Below are positions 53,752 through 64,000 of a stretch of DNA of 64,000 nt, piece by piece. Location of the stretch: the NCBI GenBank assembly GCA_014872875.1, contig WKFI01000014.1:62001-126000 (forward strand). The letters run 5' to 3'. The notes under the pieces are model-generated. The model was not told where the DNA came from, did not search any database, and saw nothing but the letters and a program-made list of their open reading frames with translations. Origin of the DNA: Paracoccaceae bacterium (GTDB lineage: Bacteria; Pseudomonadota; Alphaproteobacteria; Rhodobacterales; Rhodobacteraceae). Every line of letters starts with the position of its first letter. The stretch's first letter is position 1. The position numbers and the translations under genes were made by a program.

Positions 53752-55239
53752 TTACTCCGGCTGGTTCAGCAGGCTGGCCGAGATCGGCGCCAGGGCGACC
53801 CGGCTGGCCCGGTCCTGCAACCCCCACAGCAGCAGCGCCGAAATCGTATCTGGCTGCACTCGACCCAGCATGATGACAGCGCCTTGCTGGCGGGCTCGGA
53901 AGGCAGCCTGATCCAAGAAACGGCGCATCACCGTTGGCGTTTGCCCGGCTCCGTCGAAGTCGCGGAAGACAACGCCCGAGGGCACACCATCACGGGCGGC
54001 CAGCTTCTGCACCGTGTTCAAACCGCGATCCTGAGTGATCAGCCCGCGACCACCATCCTTGACCACTGCCGTGACCTGATCCGACAACGCCCGATTGCCC
54101 TGAATGCCGCTCCCCGTGCCTTCCATCAGTGCCACGGCCTCGGGCAAGGTGGCAAACCAGACCTCAAGCGCTGTTTCTACGTCCTGAGGGCTCGCTGCCG
54201 AAGGCAGGTCGGCCAACGCGATCACCTCGAAGCCGGCAGCGCGGTATTGCGCCATCTTGTCGGAGGCCTTGGGATCCTCGGGGTCGATAGCAAAGCTCAA
54301 AGGATAGGGAAAATCCAACAGCGCCTCCGCCCCGACCGAACCGGCATCGTCGATCAGAACGATGGACATCAGCGGTTTTGCATCGGGGTTTTCGAAGGGT
54401 TCCCCGAACTCCTCGATTGGAGGAATTCCGGGTACCTCGACGCTCTCTTCGGAGGGTTCCGTACTTTGACGTTCGGTGAGCGGCACAACCGGGGTGCCGA
54501 TTCTGGGCCCACTCGGTTCGGTCGCGTCCGCGCCGGCCTGTGGCAACGCGGCAATGCGCGGTGCGTCGTCTGCCTCTTCAGTGGCATCACCCACAGGTGT
54601 CTGGTCCGAAGGTTCGGGCGCCTCGGTAGTGTCGACGTTGGGCGCGGTTTCGGTTTGGGGCTGATTAACATCCGAAGTTGTAGGAGTTTCAGGGGTCTCT
54701 TCCTCGACCGCAGCGACCTCGGGGGCCTGATCATCAGTCTCGGTCGGTGCACCAAAGCCGGAACTCGGTGTGCTCACATCCGGCAAGACGGGCTGCGCCG
54801 GGTCGGTCGAAATGGAAACGTCCGCTTCGTCCTGCGGAGCCTGCGGTGCCGTCACTGACACACCAGGGTCTACCGGGGTATCGGTGGCGGTTTCGACTTC
54901 GGGGGCCTGCCCAGTGTCTTCGGGTGTAGTGAGCCCGCCGGTATCGGTTCCGACCGCGGGCTTGTCGGCGGGTTCGGTATCTGCCCCTTCCAAGGCGCTC
55001 AGATCACCAGCAGCGGTCTCTGTGTCCACTGGCGCGGTCGGCGCGGCCTCGACCACGTCCGAATCCGTTCCGGCCGGTTCCAGTGCGTTTGTCTGGCCTT
55101 CGGTCGGTTGCCGAACTTCAGCAGGCGCATTTGTCGCCACCTCGGGTCGGTTCGGCAAAGGTGTGACCACTGACAGAACCACGGCGCCGATTGCAGCTAC
55201 GACGCTGCCCAGAACTATTCCACCCAGAAATCCCCGCAT
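53752..55239 (-). CDS. Divergent polysaccharide deacetylase family protein, membrane-anchored
   Basis: 495 aa. An N-terminal membrane helix ([20 protein letters not shown]) is followed by about 250 residues of Pro/Thr/Glu/Ala-rich linker and then a C-terminal domain beginning near residue 290 with [40 protein letters not shown] and [13 protein letters not shown]. This is the divergent polysaccharide deacetylase (DUF610/ YibQ-like) family, in which catalytic residues are partly lost. It may act on the cell wall or as a structural protein. It separates trpE from trpG and is divergent from trpG. Confidence 0.85.
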   Translation of the reverse strand: MRGFLGGIVLGSVVAAIGAVVLSVVTPLPNRPEVATNAPAEVRQPTEGQTNALEPAGTDSDVVEAAPTAPVDTETAAGDLSALEGADTEPADKPAVGTDTGGLTTPEDTGQAPEVETATDTPVDPGVSVTAPQAPQDEADVSISTDPAQPVLPDVSTPSSGFGAPTETDDQAPEVAAVEEETPETPTTSDVNQPQTETAPNVDTTEAPEPSDQTPVGDATEEADDAPRIAALPQAGADATEPSGPRIGTPVVPLTERQSTEPSEESVEVPGIPPIEEFGEPFENPDAKPLMSIVLIDDAGSVGAEALLDFPYPLSFAIDPEDPKASDKMAQYRAAGFEVIALADLPSAASPQDVETALEVWFATLPEAVALMEGTGSGIQGNRALSDQVTAVVKDGGRGLITQDRGLNTVQKLAARDGVPSGVVFRDFDGAGQTPTVMRRFLDQAAFRARQQGAVIMLGRVQPDTISALLLWGLQDRASRVALAPISASLLNQPE

Positions 55240-55424
55240 GCCCGGTCTTGCCCCTCAATCTTCTTTGCCAGCCGATTCTTTACTGCCCGAGGATTTTTCC
55301 CCAAGATCGGCCCTTGTTGCCCGGGCTGCACTTGACGCTGCCGCCCAACCCTGAACAAGTATGTCGCGACCACTATACTGCGGCTGGGCCTTGCGTCGCC
55401 AGCCCCCAAATACACGAGCCCGCA

Positions 55425-56006
55425 ATGCTGCTGCTGATCGATAACTATGACTCCTTCACCTATAATCTGGTGCATTATCTGGGCGAACTGGGGACCGAGA
55501 TTGCCGTCCGCCGCAACGACGCGATCGACGTTCAGGAGGCGATGGCGATGAACCCCGCGGGCATCTTACTGAGCCCGGGGCCCTGCGATCCGGATCAGGC
55601 CGGGATCTGCCTGGCACTGACCGAAGCTGCGGCAGAAACCGGCACCCCGCTGATGGGTGTTTGTCTGGGTCATCAAACCATCGGCCAAGCCTTTGGCGGC
55701 AAGGTCGTGCGTTGCCATGAAATCGTGCATGGCAAGATGGGCACCATGCACCACGCCGACACGGGCGTGTTTGCAGGGCTACCCACGCCGTTCGAAGCCA
55801 CCCGATATCATTCGCTGGTCGTCGAACGCGAGACCCTGCCCGACTGCCTGGAGGTCACCGCTTGGCTTGAAGACGGCACGATCATGGGTCTGCAGCACAA
55901 GGATCTTCCAATCCACGGCGTTCAGTTTCACCCGGAATCGATTGCCTCGGAACACGGGCACGCGCTGCTCCAGAACTTCCTGAACGAAATGAAGGTGCCA
56001 GCATGA
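55425..56006 (+). CDS. trpG: Anthranilate synthase component II (glutamine amidotransferase)
   Basis: 193 aa from the ATG at 55425; the longer open frame to 55191 runs over the deacetylase gene. Class I amidotransferase that feeds ammonia to TrpE. Motifs: [34 protein letters not shown], the catalytic Cys in [18 protein letters not shown] and the His–Glu in [14 protein letters not shown]. The stop overlaps the trpD start by 4 bp (ATGA). Confidence 0.96.
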   Translation: MLLLIDNYDSFTYNLVHYLGELGTEIAVRRNDAIDVQEAMAMNPAGILLSPGPCDPDQAGICLALTEAAAETGTPLMGVCLGHQTIGQAFGGKVVRCHEIVHGKMGTMHHADTGVFAGLPTPFEATRYHSLVVERETLPDCLEVTAWLEDGTIMGLQHKDLPIHGVQFHPESIASEHGHALLQNFLNEMKVPA

Positions 56007-57025
56007 GCGAGATCCTGAAACCGCTGATCGGCACCGCCGCCGACCGTCCCCTGACGCGCGCCGAGGCCGAAACAGCCTTCACCTGCCTGTTCGAAGGTGA
56101 AGCCACGCCCAGCCAGATCGGCGGATTGCTGATGGCGTTGCGTACACGCGGTGAAACGGTGGACGAATACGCCGCCGCTGCTGCCGTGATGCGGGCGAAA
56201 TGCAATGCAGTCAAAGCCCCGGCAGGCGCAATGGACATTGTCGGCACCGGTGGCGACGGCAAGAACACCCTTAACATCTCGACCGCGACAGCTTTCGTTG
56301 TCGCAGGTGCGGGCGTGGTCGTGGCCAAGCATGGTAACCGCAATCTGAGCTCGAAATCCGGCACCGCCGATCTGCAATCGCAGATGGGCATCAATGTGAT
56401 GGTCGGCCCCGATGTCGTGGAACGCGCACTGAACGAGGCCGGGATCGGTTTCATGATGGCACCGATGCACCACCCGGCCACGGCGCATGTGATGCCGACA
56501 CGAGCCGAATTGGGCACCCGCACGATCTTCAATATTCTGGGTCCTCTGACCAACCCGGCCGGGGCCAAAAGGCAGCTGACCGGTGCCTTTACCCGCGATC
56601 TTATCCGTCCGATGGCAGAGACACTGTCTGTTCTCGGATCCGAACGCGCGTGGCTGGTGCATGGCTCTGACGGCACCGACGAGCTGACCATCACCGGGGT
56701 AAGCTGGGTCTCCGCGCTGGAAGAAGACGGTTCGATCAAGGACGTGGAACTGCATCCTGAGGATGCAGGTCTGCCTGTCCATCCGTTTGAAGACATTGTC
56801 GGTGGAACACCCGAAGAAAATGCTGTCGCCTTCCGCGCACTTCTGGCGGGCGAACACTCGGCCTATCGCGACGCCGTATTGCTGAACTCTGCAGCGGCAT
56901 TGGTTGTGGCTGGACAGGCCAGTGACCTGCGAGATGGAGTTGCACGCGCATCCGAAAGCATCGACAGCGGTGCAGCCAAGACCAAGATCGACGCCTTGGC
57001 GCGGATCACGTCGGAGGCAGCGTGA
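56003..57025 (+). CDS. trpD: Anthranilate phosphoribosyltransferase
   Basis: 340 aa. It attaches phosphoribosyl to anthranilate. The PRPP site appears as [20 protein letters not shown] and the anthranilate region as [19 protein letters not shown], followed by [20 protein letters not shown]. Complete and of usual length. It overlaps trpG by 4 bp and is followed 4 bp later by a uracil-DNA glycosylase gene instead of the usual trpC. Confidence 0.96.
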   Translation: MSEILKPLIGTAADRPLTRAEAETAFTCLFEGEATPSQIGGLLMALRTRGETVDEYAAAAAVMRAKCNAVKAPAGAMDIVGTGGDGKNTLNISTATAFVVAGAGVVVAKHGNRNLSSKSGTADLQSQMGINVMVGPDVVERALNEAGIGFMMAPMHHPATAHVMPTRAELGTRTIFNILGPLTNPAGAKRQLTGAFTRDLIRPMAETLSVLGSERAWLVHGSDGTDELTITGVSWVSALEEDGSIKDVELHPEDAGLPVHPFEDIVGGTPEENAVAFRALLAGEHSAYRDAVLLNSAAALVVAGQASDLRDGVARASESIDSGAAKTKIDALARITSEAA

Positions 57026-57029
57026 CCCG

Positions 57030-57677
57030 GTGACGGCTCCCACTCCCGAACTTTGGGCTGATCTTCCTTTTTTTACCGAAGATTGGCCCCGTATTCGTGG
57101 CGCTCTAATGGCCGAGACGCGCCAGATCCTGCCGCCAGCCGAACAACGTTTTGCTGCGCTTGATCTCACAGGGCCAGAGAACACGCGCGTCGTCATTCTG
57201 GGTCAGGATCCCTATCCCACGCCGGGGCATGCCCATGGTCTGGCCTTTTCGGTCGAGCCTGACGTGCGTCCCCTGCCCCGGTCGTTGAAGAACATCTATG
57301 CCGAACTGGAGAGCGATCTGGGCGTCACCCGCACGGACGGTGATTTGCGCAGCTGGGCGCAACAGGGCGTTCTGCTGCTCAACACGTCGCTTTCGGTGCC
57401 TGCCGGTGAAGCCAACGGGCACAAGAAACTGGGCTGGCACAAGCTTGTTCACCAAGTTCTGGACCTCACATCCCGTCGCCCGACTGCCTATATTCTGTGG
57501 GGCAATCAAGCGCAGGCGCTTGAAAAACACATCAATCCGGGCGATCACCTGATCCTCAAAACCGCCCACCCGTCGCCGCTGTCTGCGCGGCGCGGATTCT
57601 TCGGCTCGCGGCCCTTTTCTGCAGTGAATGACTGGCTGCACGCGCGAGGCGAAACTACAATCGACTGGACTGCATGA
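57030..57677 (+). CDS. ung: Uracil-DNA glycosylase (family 1)
   Basis: 215 aa with GTG start at 57030 and a GGAGG site at about 57012; the frame is open further upstream inside trpD but without family support. It removes uracil from DNA. The catalytic Asp lies in [20 protein letters not shown], the uracil-binding Asn in [19 protein letters not shown] and the His in [20 protein letters not shown]. The gene sits between trpD and trpC, an unusual place, and its stop overlaps a start near trpC. Confidence 0.92.
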   Translation: MTAPTPELWADLPFFTEDWPRIRGALMAETRQILPPAEQRFAALDLTGPENTRVVILGQDPYPTPGHAHGLAFSVEPDVRPLPRSLKNIYAELESDLGVTRTDGDLRSWAQQGVLLLNTSLSVPAGEANGHKKLGWHKLVHQVLDLTSRRPTAYILWGNQAQALEKHINPGDHLILKTAHPSPLSARRGFFGSRPFSAVNDWLHARGETTIDWTA

Positions 57678-57691
57678 ACGGAGCCACCGCA

Positions 57692-58504
57692 ATGAGCGAA
57701 ACCATCCTCGACAAGATCAAGGCCTATAAGCTGGAAGAGGTCGCTGCGGACAAAGCCGCCACGCCTTTGGCCGATGTCGAAGCGGAGGCCCGCGAGGCCA
57801 GCCCGGTGCGCGGCTTTGCCGAAAGCCTTTTCCGCGCCAATCGTCAGGGTTATGGGCTGATCGCCGAGATCAAGAAAGCCAGCCCCTCCAAGGGTCTGAT
57901 CCGCCCCGATTTCGATCCGCCTGCACTCGCGCAGGCCTATGCTGCCGGTGGCGCAACCTGTTTGTCGGTTCTGACCGACACGCCCAGCTTTCAAGGGGAC
58001 AAGTCGTTTCTGACGTCTGCCCGTGATGCCTGCGATCTGCCCGCGCTGCGCAAGGACTTCATGTATGACACCTATCAGGTGGCCGAGGCGCGCGCCTTGG
58101 GCGCCGATTGCATCCTGATCATCCTCGCCAGTGTCAGCGATGCCCAGGCGGCCGAGCTGGAGCAATGTGCCTTTGACTGGGGCATGGATGTTCTGCTGGA
58201 AGTACATGACGAAGAAGAACTTGAGCGCGCCTGCCTGTTGAAGTCACCGCTGATGGGCATCAACAACCGCAATCTCAAGACGTTCGAGACCACGCTGGAC
58301 ACGACACGCCGCCTGTCCAAACTGGTCCCCGGCGATCGCACGATTGTCTGCGAAAGTGGCTTGTTCACCCCTGCTGATCTGGCTGACATGGCCCGGTACG
58401 GCGCGCGGACCTTCCTGATCGGGGAAAGCCTGATGCGCCAGGATGACGTGGCCGAAGCAACCCGCGATCTGCTGGCTAACCCTTTGGTTCCAGGAGTTAT
58501 GTGA
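57692..58504 (+). CDS. trpC: Indole-3-glycerol-phosphate synthase
   Basis: 270 aa from the ATG at 57692, which has GGAG upstream; an ATG at 57674 overlapping the ung stop is possible. TIM-barrel enzyme of the tryptophan pathway. Visible are [20 protein letters not shown] (catalytic Lys), [39 protein letters not shown] and [19 protein letters not shown]. It overlaps the moaC start by one base, so trp and molybdopterin genes are joined in one transcript. Confidence 0.95.
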   Translation: MSETILDKIKAYKLEEVAADKAATPLADVEAEAREASPVRGFAESLFRANRQGYGLIAEIKKASPSKGLIRPDFDPPALAQAYAAGGATCLSVLTDTPSFQGDKSFLTSARDACDLPALRKDFMYDTYQVAEARALGADCILIILASVSDAQAAELEQCAFDWGMDVLLEVHDEEELERACLLKSPLMGINNRNLKTFETTLDTTRRLSKLVPGDRTIVCESGLFTPADLADMARYGARTFLIGESLMRQDDVAEATRDLLANPLVPGVM

Positions 58505-58992
58505 TGCCGTTGACCCATTTCGACACCAAGGGCGACGCCCATATGGTCGATGTCTCGGACAAGGACGTCACTGACCGGATCGCCGTGGCGGCCGGTTTTG
58601 TGAAGATGGCCTCCGAAACTTTTGAAATCATCAGCGAAGGCCGTGCCAAGAAAGGCGACGTTCTGGGCGTCGCCCGTCTGGCCGGGATCATGGGGGCCAA
58701 GAAAACCCCGGATCTGATACCTCTTTGCCATCCTCTGCCGGTGACCAAAGTGTCTGTTGACCTGACACTGGATCCCGACCTGCCCGGCGTGCAGATCGAA
58801 GCGACCGTAAAAACCACCGGCCAGACCGGGGTGGAAATGGAGGCGCTGACCGCCGTCTCAACCGCCGCGCTGACCGTCTATGACATGATCAAGGCAGTGG
58901 ACAAAGCCATGGAGATTGGCGGCATCCATGTTCGGCTCAAGGATGGCGGCAAGTCCGGCCGGTACGAGGCCGCTGAGAGTGCGCCCGAATGA
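58504..58992 (+). CDS. moaC: Cyclic pyranopterin monophosphate synthase MoaC
   Basis: 162 aa from the ATG at 58504 (a GTG at 58501 adds one residue; AGGAG upstream). Second step of molybdenum-cofactor synthesis, converting the MoaA product to cyclic pyranopterin. Visible are [53 protein letters not shown] and [20 protein letters not shown] with the conserved Lys in [14 protein letters not shown]. It overlaps moeA by 4 bp. Confidence 0.95.
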   Translation: MPLTHFDTKGDAHMVDVSDKDVTDRIAVAAGFVKMASETFEIISEGRAKKGDVLGVARLAGIMGAKKTPDLIPLCHPLPVTKVSVDLTLDPDLPGVQIEATVKTTGQTGVEMEALTAVSTAALTVYDMIKAVDKAMEIGGIHVRLKDGGKSGRYEAAESAPE

Positions 58993-60161
58993 TCAGTGTC
59001 GAGGAAGCCCGCGATCATCTGATGGCCCTCGTGGCACCGCTGGAGGTTGAACACGTTGCCCTTGCCGAAACGGCTGGCCGCGTTTTGGTTCAACCGGTCA
59101 CGGCACGCCGGAACCAGCCGCCTTTCGCATCGTCGTCGATGGATGGCTACGCGGTCAAAGCGGCCGAGGTAGAACGCCACGCCATGTTCAAGGTCATCGG
59201 CGAAGCGGCCGCGGGACATGCCTTTGACGGCAAGGTCGGCGCCGGTCAGGCGGTGCGGATCTTTACAGGTGCCCCCGTGCCCGAAGGCGCTGATTTCGTC
59301 GTCATTCAGGAAGATGTCAGCCGCACTGGCGATCTGATCACTATTTCGGATGACCCGGGCACCAAGGACAATATTCGCGCCGAAGGGGGCGATTTCAGCA
59401 CAGGAACGACTATCGAACCACCTCTTCGCCTGGGCGCCGAGCATGTGGCGCTGATGGCGGCGATGAACGTGCCGCAACTTCCTGTGGCACGCAAACCCGT
59501 TGTCGCGTTGATTTCAACAGGAGATGAGTTGGTGATGCCGGGCCAGACACCGGGACCGGACCAAATCATCGCTTCGAACACATTTGGCCTAAAAGCTATG
59601 CTGGAGGCCGAAGGCGCTCATGTGCGTATCTTGCCGATTGCACGGGACACCGTGTCTTCGCTGCGTACGGCTTTTGAACTCGCCCGGGGCGCAGACCTGA
59701 CGATCACCATTGGGGGGGCGTCCGTCGGGGATCACGATCTGGTGGCACCAGTGGCCGAGGAACTGGGTATGGATCGCGCCTTTTACAAGGTGGCGATGCG
59801 CCCCGGTAAACCCTTGATGGCAGGGAAACTGCATGGTGCGGCCATGGTCGGGCTGCCAGGAAATCCCGTTTCAGCAATGGTTTGCGGAGAGATCTTCATC
59901 AAACCAATGATCCGCGCCATGCTGGGGCTGGACCCTGGTTTCGGCGCGACCCTATCCGCGCCGCTTGCCGCACCACTGACGCCCAATGGCCCGCGCCAGC
60001 ATTATATGCGTGCCAAGGTGGCGGCAGAAGGCATCACCGCCTTTGACAACCAGGACAGCGCCATGTTGTCGGTTCTGGCCAACGCAAATGCTTTGCTTAT
60101 CCGGCCCCCGCATGACGGCGAACGTCACGCGGGCGAGCTGGTGGAGTACTTGCCCTTGTGA
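58989..60161 (+). CDS. moeA: Molybdopterin molybdenumtransferase MoeA
   Basis: 390 aa. It inserts molybdate into molybdopterin-AMP. The four-domain structure is recognisable: [19 protein letters not shown] near residue 55, [60 protein letters not shown] and [20 protein letters not shown] with the [12 protein letters not shown] loop. It is the last gene of the trp–moa operon, closed by a long hairpin. Confidence 0.95.
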   Translation: MISVEEARDHLMALVAPLEVEHVALAETAGRVLVQPVTARRNQPPFASSSMDGYAVKAAEVERHAMFKVIGEAAAGHAFDGKVGAGQAVRIFTGAPVPEGADFVVIQEDVSRTGDLITISDDPGTKDNIRAEGGDFSTGTTIEPPLRLGAEHVALMAAMNVPQLPVARKPVVALISTGDELVMPGQTPGPDQIIASNTFGLKAMLEAEGAHVRILPIARDTVSSLRTAFELARGADLTITIGGASVGDHDLVAPVAEELGMDRAFYKVAMRPGKPLMAGKLHGAAMVGLPGNPVSAMVCGEIFIKPMIRAMLGLDPGFGATLSAPLAAPLTPNGPRQHYMRAKVAAEGITAFDNQDSAMLSVLANANALLIRPPHDGERHAGELVEYLPL

Positions 60162-60163
60162 CA

Positions 60164-60206
60164 AAGTACGGCACTGTTTTCTTTCCAAGAAAACGGCGCC
60201 GTACTT
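60164..60206. terminator. Long imperfect hairpin between moeA and the dehydrogenase gene
   Basis: A 20-bp stem with two mismatches, AAGTACGGC... on one side and GCCGTACTT on the other, with a 3-nt loop. It lies between convergent stop codons and can serve both strands, although no T-run follows. Confidence 0.6.
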
Positions 60207-60239
60207 GGAACGAATTCCAGCTCAGCCCAGTTCGAACCG

Positions 60240-61112
60240 TCAGTCCAGTTTCCGCAACCGTTTGAACAGGGACGAGGTATCCCAGCGGCCGCCGCCCATT
60301 TTCTGCACATCCTTGTAGAATTGATCCACCAGAGCAGTCACCGGCAGGCTGGCTCCGTTTTCGTTGGCGGCGTCCATGCAGATGCCCAGATCCTTGCGCA
60401 TCCAGTCCACAGCAAACCCGTAGTCGAAATGATCGTCCAGCATGGTTTCATGCCGGTTCACCATCTGCCAGCTGCCTGCCGCGCCCTGGCTGATCACCTC
60501 GACCACAGCACGCCCATCCAACCCGGCCTTTTCGGCAAAATGCAGCGCTTCCGAAAGCGCCTGGACCAAACCGGCAATTGCGATCTGGTTGGCCATCTTG
60601 GTTTTCTGCCCATCGCCGCTGTCTCCGATCCGGCGGCAGATCTTGGAATACGCATCGATCAGCGGCTCGACCCGGTCATAGGCTGCCTGTTCGCCACCGC
60701 ACATGACAGACAGAACTCCGTTCTCGGCACCCGCCTGACCGCCCGATATCGGTGCATCGACAAATGAGACACCCCTCTTGGCGGCCTCTGCGAACAGTTC
60801 ATGTGTCACAGTGGCTGACACGGTTGTGTGATCAACAAACACCGTGCCTTCGCCCATGCCGGCAAACGCGCCATCGGGTCCCTGACAGACCGAGCGCAGA
60901 TCATCGTCATTGCCAACGCATGCCATGACGTATTCAGAGCCTTCAGCTGCCTCGCGCGGAGTTTCTCCAAACGATCCGCCATATTGCGCCACCCAGGCTT
61001 CGGCCTTGGCCGTGGTCCGGTTATAGACGCGCAGCTCGTGGCCAGCAGCCACCAGATGCCCCGCCATCGGATAGCCCATTACGCCCAATCCCAGAAACGT
61101 CACCTTCGCCAT
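60240..61112 (-). CDS. Beta-hydroxyacid dehydrogenase (3-hydroxyisobutyrate / 2-hydroxy-3-oxopropionate reductase family)
   Basis: 290 aa from the ATG at 61112. NAD(P)-dependent dehydrogenase: Rossmann start VTFLGLGVMGYPMAGHLVAA, substrate motif DAPISGGQAGAENGVLSVM and the catalytic Lys in KMANQIAIAGLVQALSEAL. The family includes 3-hydroxyisobutyrate dehydrogenase, tartronate semialdehyde reductase and 6-phosphogluconate relatives, so the substrate remains open. It faces the penicillin acylase gene divergently. Confidence 0.87.
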   Translation of the reverse strand: MAKVTFLGLGVMGYPMAGHLVAAGHELRVYNRTTAKAEAWVAQYGGSFGETPREAAEGSEYVMACVGNDDDLRSVCQGPDGAFAGMGEGTVFVDHTTVSATVTHELFAEAAKRGVSFVDAPISGGQAGAENGVLSVMCGGEQAAYDRVEPLIDAYSKICRRIGDSGDGQKTKMANQIAIAGLVQALSEALHFAEKAGLDGRAVVEVISQGAAGSWQMVNRHETMLDDHFDYGFAVDWMRKDLGICMDAANENGASLPVTALVDQFYKDVQKMGGGRWDTSSLFKRLRKLD

Positions 61113-61235
61113 ACGTTTTCCCCATTTGCTTTTCACAGGCCTCAACATGCCCTAAATTGCGCACACCCTATCAGGCTGGACCCTGAGAGCAATCACAGCC
61201 ATTAGTCGAAAAAGAACAAGCGGGAGAGCAGCAGC

Positions 61236-63707
61236 ATGGGTTTAGTATTTCGGTGGCTGTTGCGATTGGCGGCGGGTCTGGTTCTGCTGGTCGTTCTGGG
61301 AGTTGTGCTGGTCTATTATCTCGCTTCGCAGTCCTTGCCCGACTACGATCAGACGCTTGAGGTTCAGGGCCTCTCCGCCCCCGTCGAGATCGTGCGCGAC
61401 AATGCCAACGTACCGCATATCTTTCCTGTAGATCCCAATGCCGACAATGATGCGCTCTTTGCGCTGGGATATGCCCATGCTCAGGACCGGCTGTGGCAGA
61501 TGACCATGCTGCGCCGCACGGTGCAGGGACGACTGTCCGAAGTATTTGGCCCACGCACGGTTCGGATCGACCGCCTGTTGAGACGGTTGGACATGTATCG
61601 CGCGGCGTTGGATTCGGTTCAGTCACTCGACTCTGAAACCGTTGCCTCGCTGGAGGCCTATGCCGCCGGCGTCAACACCCGCCTGCAGGAAATCAATGAC
61701 AGTGCTCTGGGCCGTGGCGCGCCGGAAATGTTTCTGTTCAATGCCCCGGTTGCCCCCTGGCAACCCGGCGATTCCGTCGCGATCATCAAGCTGATGGCAC
61801 TGCAACTGTCCGGGCATCTGGAAGAAGAGGTGCTGCGGGCCCGCACCTCTCTGGCATTGAGTGATCAGAAACGACTTCTGGACATTCTGCCCGACGCGCC
61901 CGGCAGCGGTATTGCCGCCCTGCCGGAATATGCCGCTGTGTTCCCGGATCTGCCACGCTTTGCGGCAACCACCGAAATGCCACAAACGCCCTTGTCGCCT
62001 TTCCCCGCGCGCGGACTGGCGGGGGCTTCGAACGCCTGGAGCGCCGCGCCCAATCGTTCGGCCAGCGGCGGAACGCTTCTGGCCAATGACCCGCATCTGG
62101 GCTTCTCAGCCCCTGCCATCTGGTATCTGGCCCGGTTGGAGCTGTCTTCGGGCGGTGTGATCGGGGCCACGATCCCCGGCGTTCCCGTGGTCATGACCGG
62201 GCGCAGCGCACGCTTGGGTTGGGGCCTGACATCGTCTTACATGGATGATCAGGACGTCTTCATCGAAAAGTTGAATCCTAATAATCCCGAAGAATACCTG
62301 ACCCCCGAGGGCTACAAACCCTTTGAGGCGCGCCCGTCGATCATCCGGATCAAGGACGAACAGCCGATCACCCTGACCCTGCGCTGGACCGAAAACGGTC
62401 CTGTCCTACCGGGGTCAATGTACAGTCTCGACACGGTGACCCCGGCCGGTCATGTCACTTCGCTGGGCTGGACCGCGCTAAGCCACGAGGACACCACCAT
62501 CGCCGCCGCCCTGCGTCTGATGCGGGCGCAGAACGTGCATGAAGCGATCCGTATCGGCGAGGACTTCATGGCCCCGTCGCAGAACCTGTCATTGGTGGAT
62601 CAGACCACAATAGCGATGAAGACAATTGGTGCCATTCCGAACCGCGATGCACGGCACCAAAGCCAGGGCCGCTTGCCCAGCCAGGGTTGGCGCCCGGAAA
62701 ACCGTTGGCGTGGACGGTCACCTTATGCGGCAAACCCGCAATTCGTCAGCCCCCGTGGTGGCATTCTGGGCAACACCAACAACAAGATCCTGGATCGGCC
62801 TTTCCCGAACCACGTCTCCTTTGTCTGGGGCGACACGCAGAGGATCAATCGCTGGCAGAAGCTGATGCAGGATCGGCAGGTGCATACCCGCGAGAGCTTT
62901 ATCGAGGCGCAGCTGGATACAGTTTCCTACACCGCCCGGTCGCTGCTTCCACTGATCGGCGGAGATCTTTGGTTCACCGGAGAAGCTGCAGCCGAAGGCA
63001 CGCCCGAACGTCAGCGCCAGATTGCCTTGTCGCTGTTGGCAGAGTGGAACGGTGAGATGAACGAACACCTGCCGGAACCGCTGATTTATTCCGCTTGGAT
63101 CCGGGAGTTGCAGAAACGCCTGATTATCGATGACCTAGGACCGCTGGCCGAAGAGTTCACGCAGGTGGAACCGCTGTTCATCGAGCGCGTTTTCCGCGAC
63201 ATCAACGGGGCCAGCGCCTGGTGTGACGTACGCCAAAGCGCCCCGCAGGAAAGCTGCACCGACATGGCACGGCTGGCGCTGGATGATGCGCTGATCTGGA
63301 TTCAGGAACGCTATGGCGATCAGCTGGAATCCCTGCGTTGGGGCGATGCCCATCAGGCCACCCATGATCATCAGGTTCTTGGGGGGGTGCCGGTTTTGCG
63401 TTTCTTCGTCAATATCCGCCAGTCGACCAGCGGTGGTGACAACACGTTGCAGCGGGGGCGCGGCTCGGGCGAGGACCCGAACCCATTCCACAACGTGCAC
63501 GGCGCAGGCTATCGCGGTGTCTATGATTTTGCCGACCCGGACAGTTCCGTCTTTGTGATCTCCACCGGTCAATCGGGCCATTTCCTGTCGCGGCACTATG
63601 ACGACCTGGCCCAGCTGTGGCGCCGTGGCGAATATATTCCGATGTCACTTGACGCAGACCTGGCCCGCGCGGCTTCCGTTGGGGTCACGACCCTGACACC
63701 ACAATGA
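61236..63707 (+). CDS. Penicillin acylase family N-terminal-nucleophile hydrolase
   Basis: 823 aa. An N-terminal hydrophobic anchor (LLRLAAGLVLLVVLGVVLVYYL) is followed by an alpha region (VRDNANVPHIFPVD, GYAHAQDRLWQMTMLRRTV). The nucleophile Ser, which becomes the first residue of the beta subunit after self-cleavage, lies in LAGASNAWSAAPNRS near residue 265; downstream are LLANDPHLGFSAPAIWYL and MDDQDVFIEKLNPNNP. Members include acyl-homoserine-lactone acylases and penicillin G acylases; acting on signals or amides is possible, but the substrate is unknown. Confidence 0.9.
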   Translation: MGLVFRWLLRLAAGLVLLVVLGVVLVYYLASQSLPDYDQTLEVQGLSAPVEIVRDNANVPHIFPVDPNADNDALFALGYAHAQDRLWQMTMLRRTVQGRLSEVFGPRTVRIDRLLRRLDMYRAALDSVQSLDSETVASLEAYAAGVNTRLQEINDSALGRGAPEMFLFNAPVAPWQPGDSVAIIKLMALQLSGHLEEEVLRARTSLALSDQKRLLDILPDAPGSGIAALPEYAAVFPDLPRFAATTEMPQTPLSPFPARGLAGASNAWSAAPNRSASGGTLLANDPHLGFSAPAIWYLARLELSSGGVIGATIPGVPVVMTGRSARLGWGLTSSYMDDQDVFIEKLNPNNPEEYLTPEGYKPFEARPSIIRIKDEQPITLTLRWTENGPVLPGSMYSLDTVTPAGHVTSLGWTALSHEDTTIAAALRLMRAQNVHEAIRIGEDFMAPSQNLSLVDQTTIAMKTIGAIPNRDARHQSQGRLPSQGWRPENRWRGRSPYAANPQFVSPRGGILGNTNNKILDRPFPNHVSFVWGDTQRINRWQKLMQDRQVHTRESFIEAQLDTVSYTARSLLPLIGGDLWFTGEAAAEGTPERQRQIALSLLAEWNGEMNEHLPEPLIYSAWIRELQKRLIIDDLGPLAEEFTQVEPLFIERVFRDINGASAWCDVRQSAPQESCTDMARLALDDALIWIQERYGDQLESLRWGDAHQATHDHQVLGGVPVLRFFVNIRQSTSGGDNTLQRGRGSGEDPNPFHNVHGAGYRGVYDFADPDSSVFVISTGQSGHFLSRHYDDLAQLWRRGEYIPMSLDADLARAASVGVTTLTPQ

Positions 63708-63720
63708 CGCGCCGTCGAAA

Positions 63721-64000
63721 ATGGAACATTACGCCCAAAGTCTGACCATCCTGGGGGTTCTGTTTCTGGCTGGGCTTGCTGCGGATCAGTTGGGACAGAA
63801 AACCCGCCTGCCCCGCATCACGCTGCTGCTGGCCTGCGGCATGATCGCAGGCCATTCCGGCTTCGGCATTATTCCGGATGCAATCAGCAACCAGTACGAG
63901 CTGATCTCGACCGTGGCTCTGACCATGGTCGCATTTCTGTTGGGCGGGTCACTGTCCTTCAACACCTTGAAGGCGCGAGGCCTCCCCATTCTGGCGATCT
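63721..64000 (+). CDS. Monovalent cation/proton antiporter, N-terminal part (cut by window edge)
   Basis: Open reading frame from the ATG at 63721 to the window end, 93 codons. The product MEHYAQSLTILGVLFLAGLA, then ADQLGQKTRLPRITLLLACG, IAGHSGFGIIPDAISNQYEL and LTMVAFLLGGSLSFNTLKAR has the first three membrane helices of CPA2-type antiporters. It is 13 bp after the penicillin acylase stop, so co-transcription is likely. Confidence 0.85.
   Translation, partial: MEHYAQSLTILGVLFLAGLAADQLGQKTRLPRITLLLACGMIAGHSGFGIIPDAISNQYELISTVALTMVAFLLGGSLSFNTLKARGLPILAI

Noticed and set aside
56904-57029. N-terminal extension of ung into trpD
   Set aside because: The extra residues are basic and lack similarity to the family; the GTG at 57030 with GGAGG upstream fits the 215-aa Ung length.

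Overview
The window looks like chromosomal DNA of an alphaproteobacterium of the Roseobacter/Ruegeria type (Rhodobacteraceae). Evidence: GC-rich coding DNA, an argS–SPOR–nagZ operon, a B12-dependent class II ribonucleotide reductase (nrdJ), a DksA-like protein with a single Cys in its finger region, a Pyl-free MttB-like methyltransferase, and a trpE ... trpGD–trpC–moaC–moeA arrangement. This placement is inferred from gene content and order, not from a database search. Most of the window is core genome; accessory signals are local.

Layout. 0–6 kb (mostly minus strand): nagZ, SPOR protein, argS, a YciI-like protein and dgt, then erpA on plus. 6–9.4 kb: a minus-strand operon of a cytoplasmic 237-aa repeat protein (eleven 20–21-residue units built on M/L-F-T-S-G-S), a 359-aa helical protein of unknown function and an EamA-type transporter. 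Its promoter region carries two perfect DnaA boxes and a 22-bp palindrome, and this is the most unusual locus in the window. 9.3–20 kb: xthA, FAD monooxygenase, dksA-like gene, a MoxR–lipoprotein–55-aa membrane protein–VWA cluster, a parvulin–HupE pair, and an XRE regulator whose 3' end overlaps a convergent unknown gene. 20–21 kb: a dead IS3-family orfA next to tRNA-Leu(CAA). 21–34 kb: YqaA, DsbB, an Lrp regulator divergent from arginase–ornithine cyclodeaminase, HNH nuclease, pseudouridine synthase, VOC protein, esterase, HhH-GPD glycosylase, MFS transporter, a squalene/phytoene-synthase-like protein, cimA and cysS. 34–43.5 kb: MttB-like methyltransferase, RTX protein, a 270-nt hairpin-rich spacer with a terminator (possible ncRNA), nrdJ with a long upstream region, and a TPR-sulfotransferase. 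43.7–49.6 kb: tRNA-Pro(UGG), DUF192, a double cold-shock-domain protein, pdxH, fabI–gpt with a strong terminator, a Rieske oxygenase and an aminotransferase. 49.7–60.2 kb: ppiD, trpE, a Lys-rich 147-aa orphan, a polysaccharide-deacetylase-type protein (minus), then trpG–trpD–ung–trpC–moaC–moeA. 60.2–64 kb: a beta-hydroxyacid dehydrogenase, a penicillin acylase and the start of a cation/proton antiporter cut by the window edge.

How genes work together: arginase plus ornithine cyclodeaminase would turn arginine into proline under the divergent Lrp-type regulator. CimA (isoleucine precursor), CysS and ArgS serve amino-acid and protein synthesis. The trp genes are split in two blocks; the second is fused with uracil-DNA repair and molybdenum-cofactor genes. 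MoxR and VWA proteins form a typical chaperone pair with two envelope proteins between them. In the repeat operon the arrangement short leader, many near-identical units, conserved unknown protein and exporter-like membrane protein is compatible with a multi-core peptide system, but nothing in the sequence proves that chemistry.
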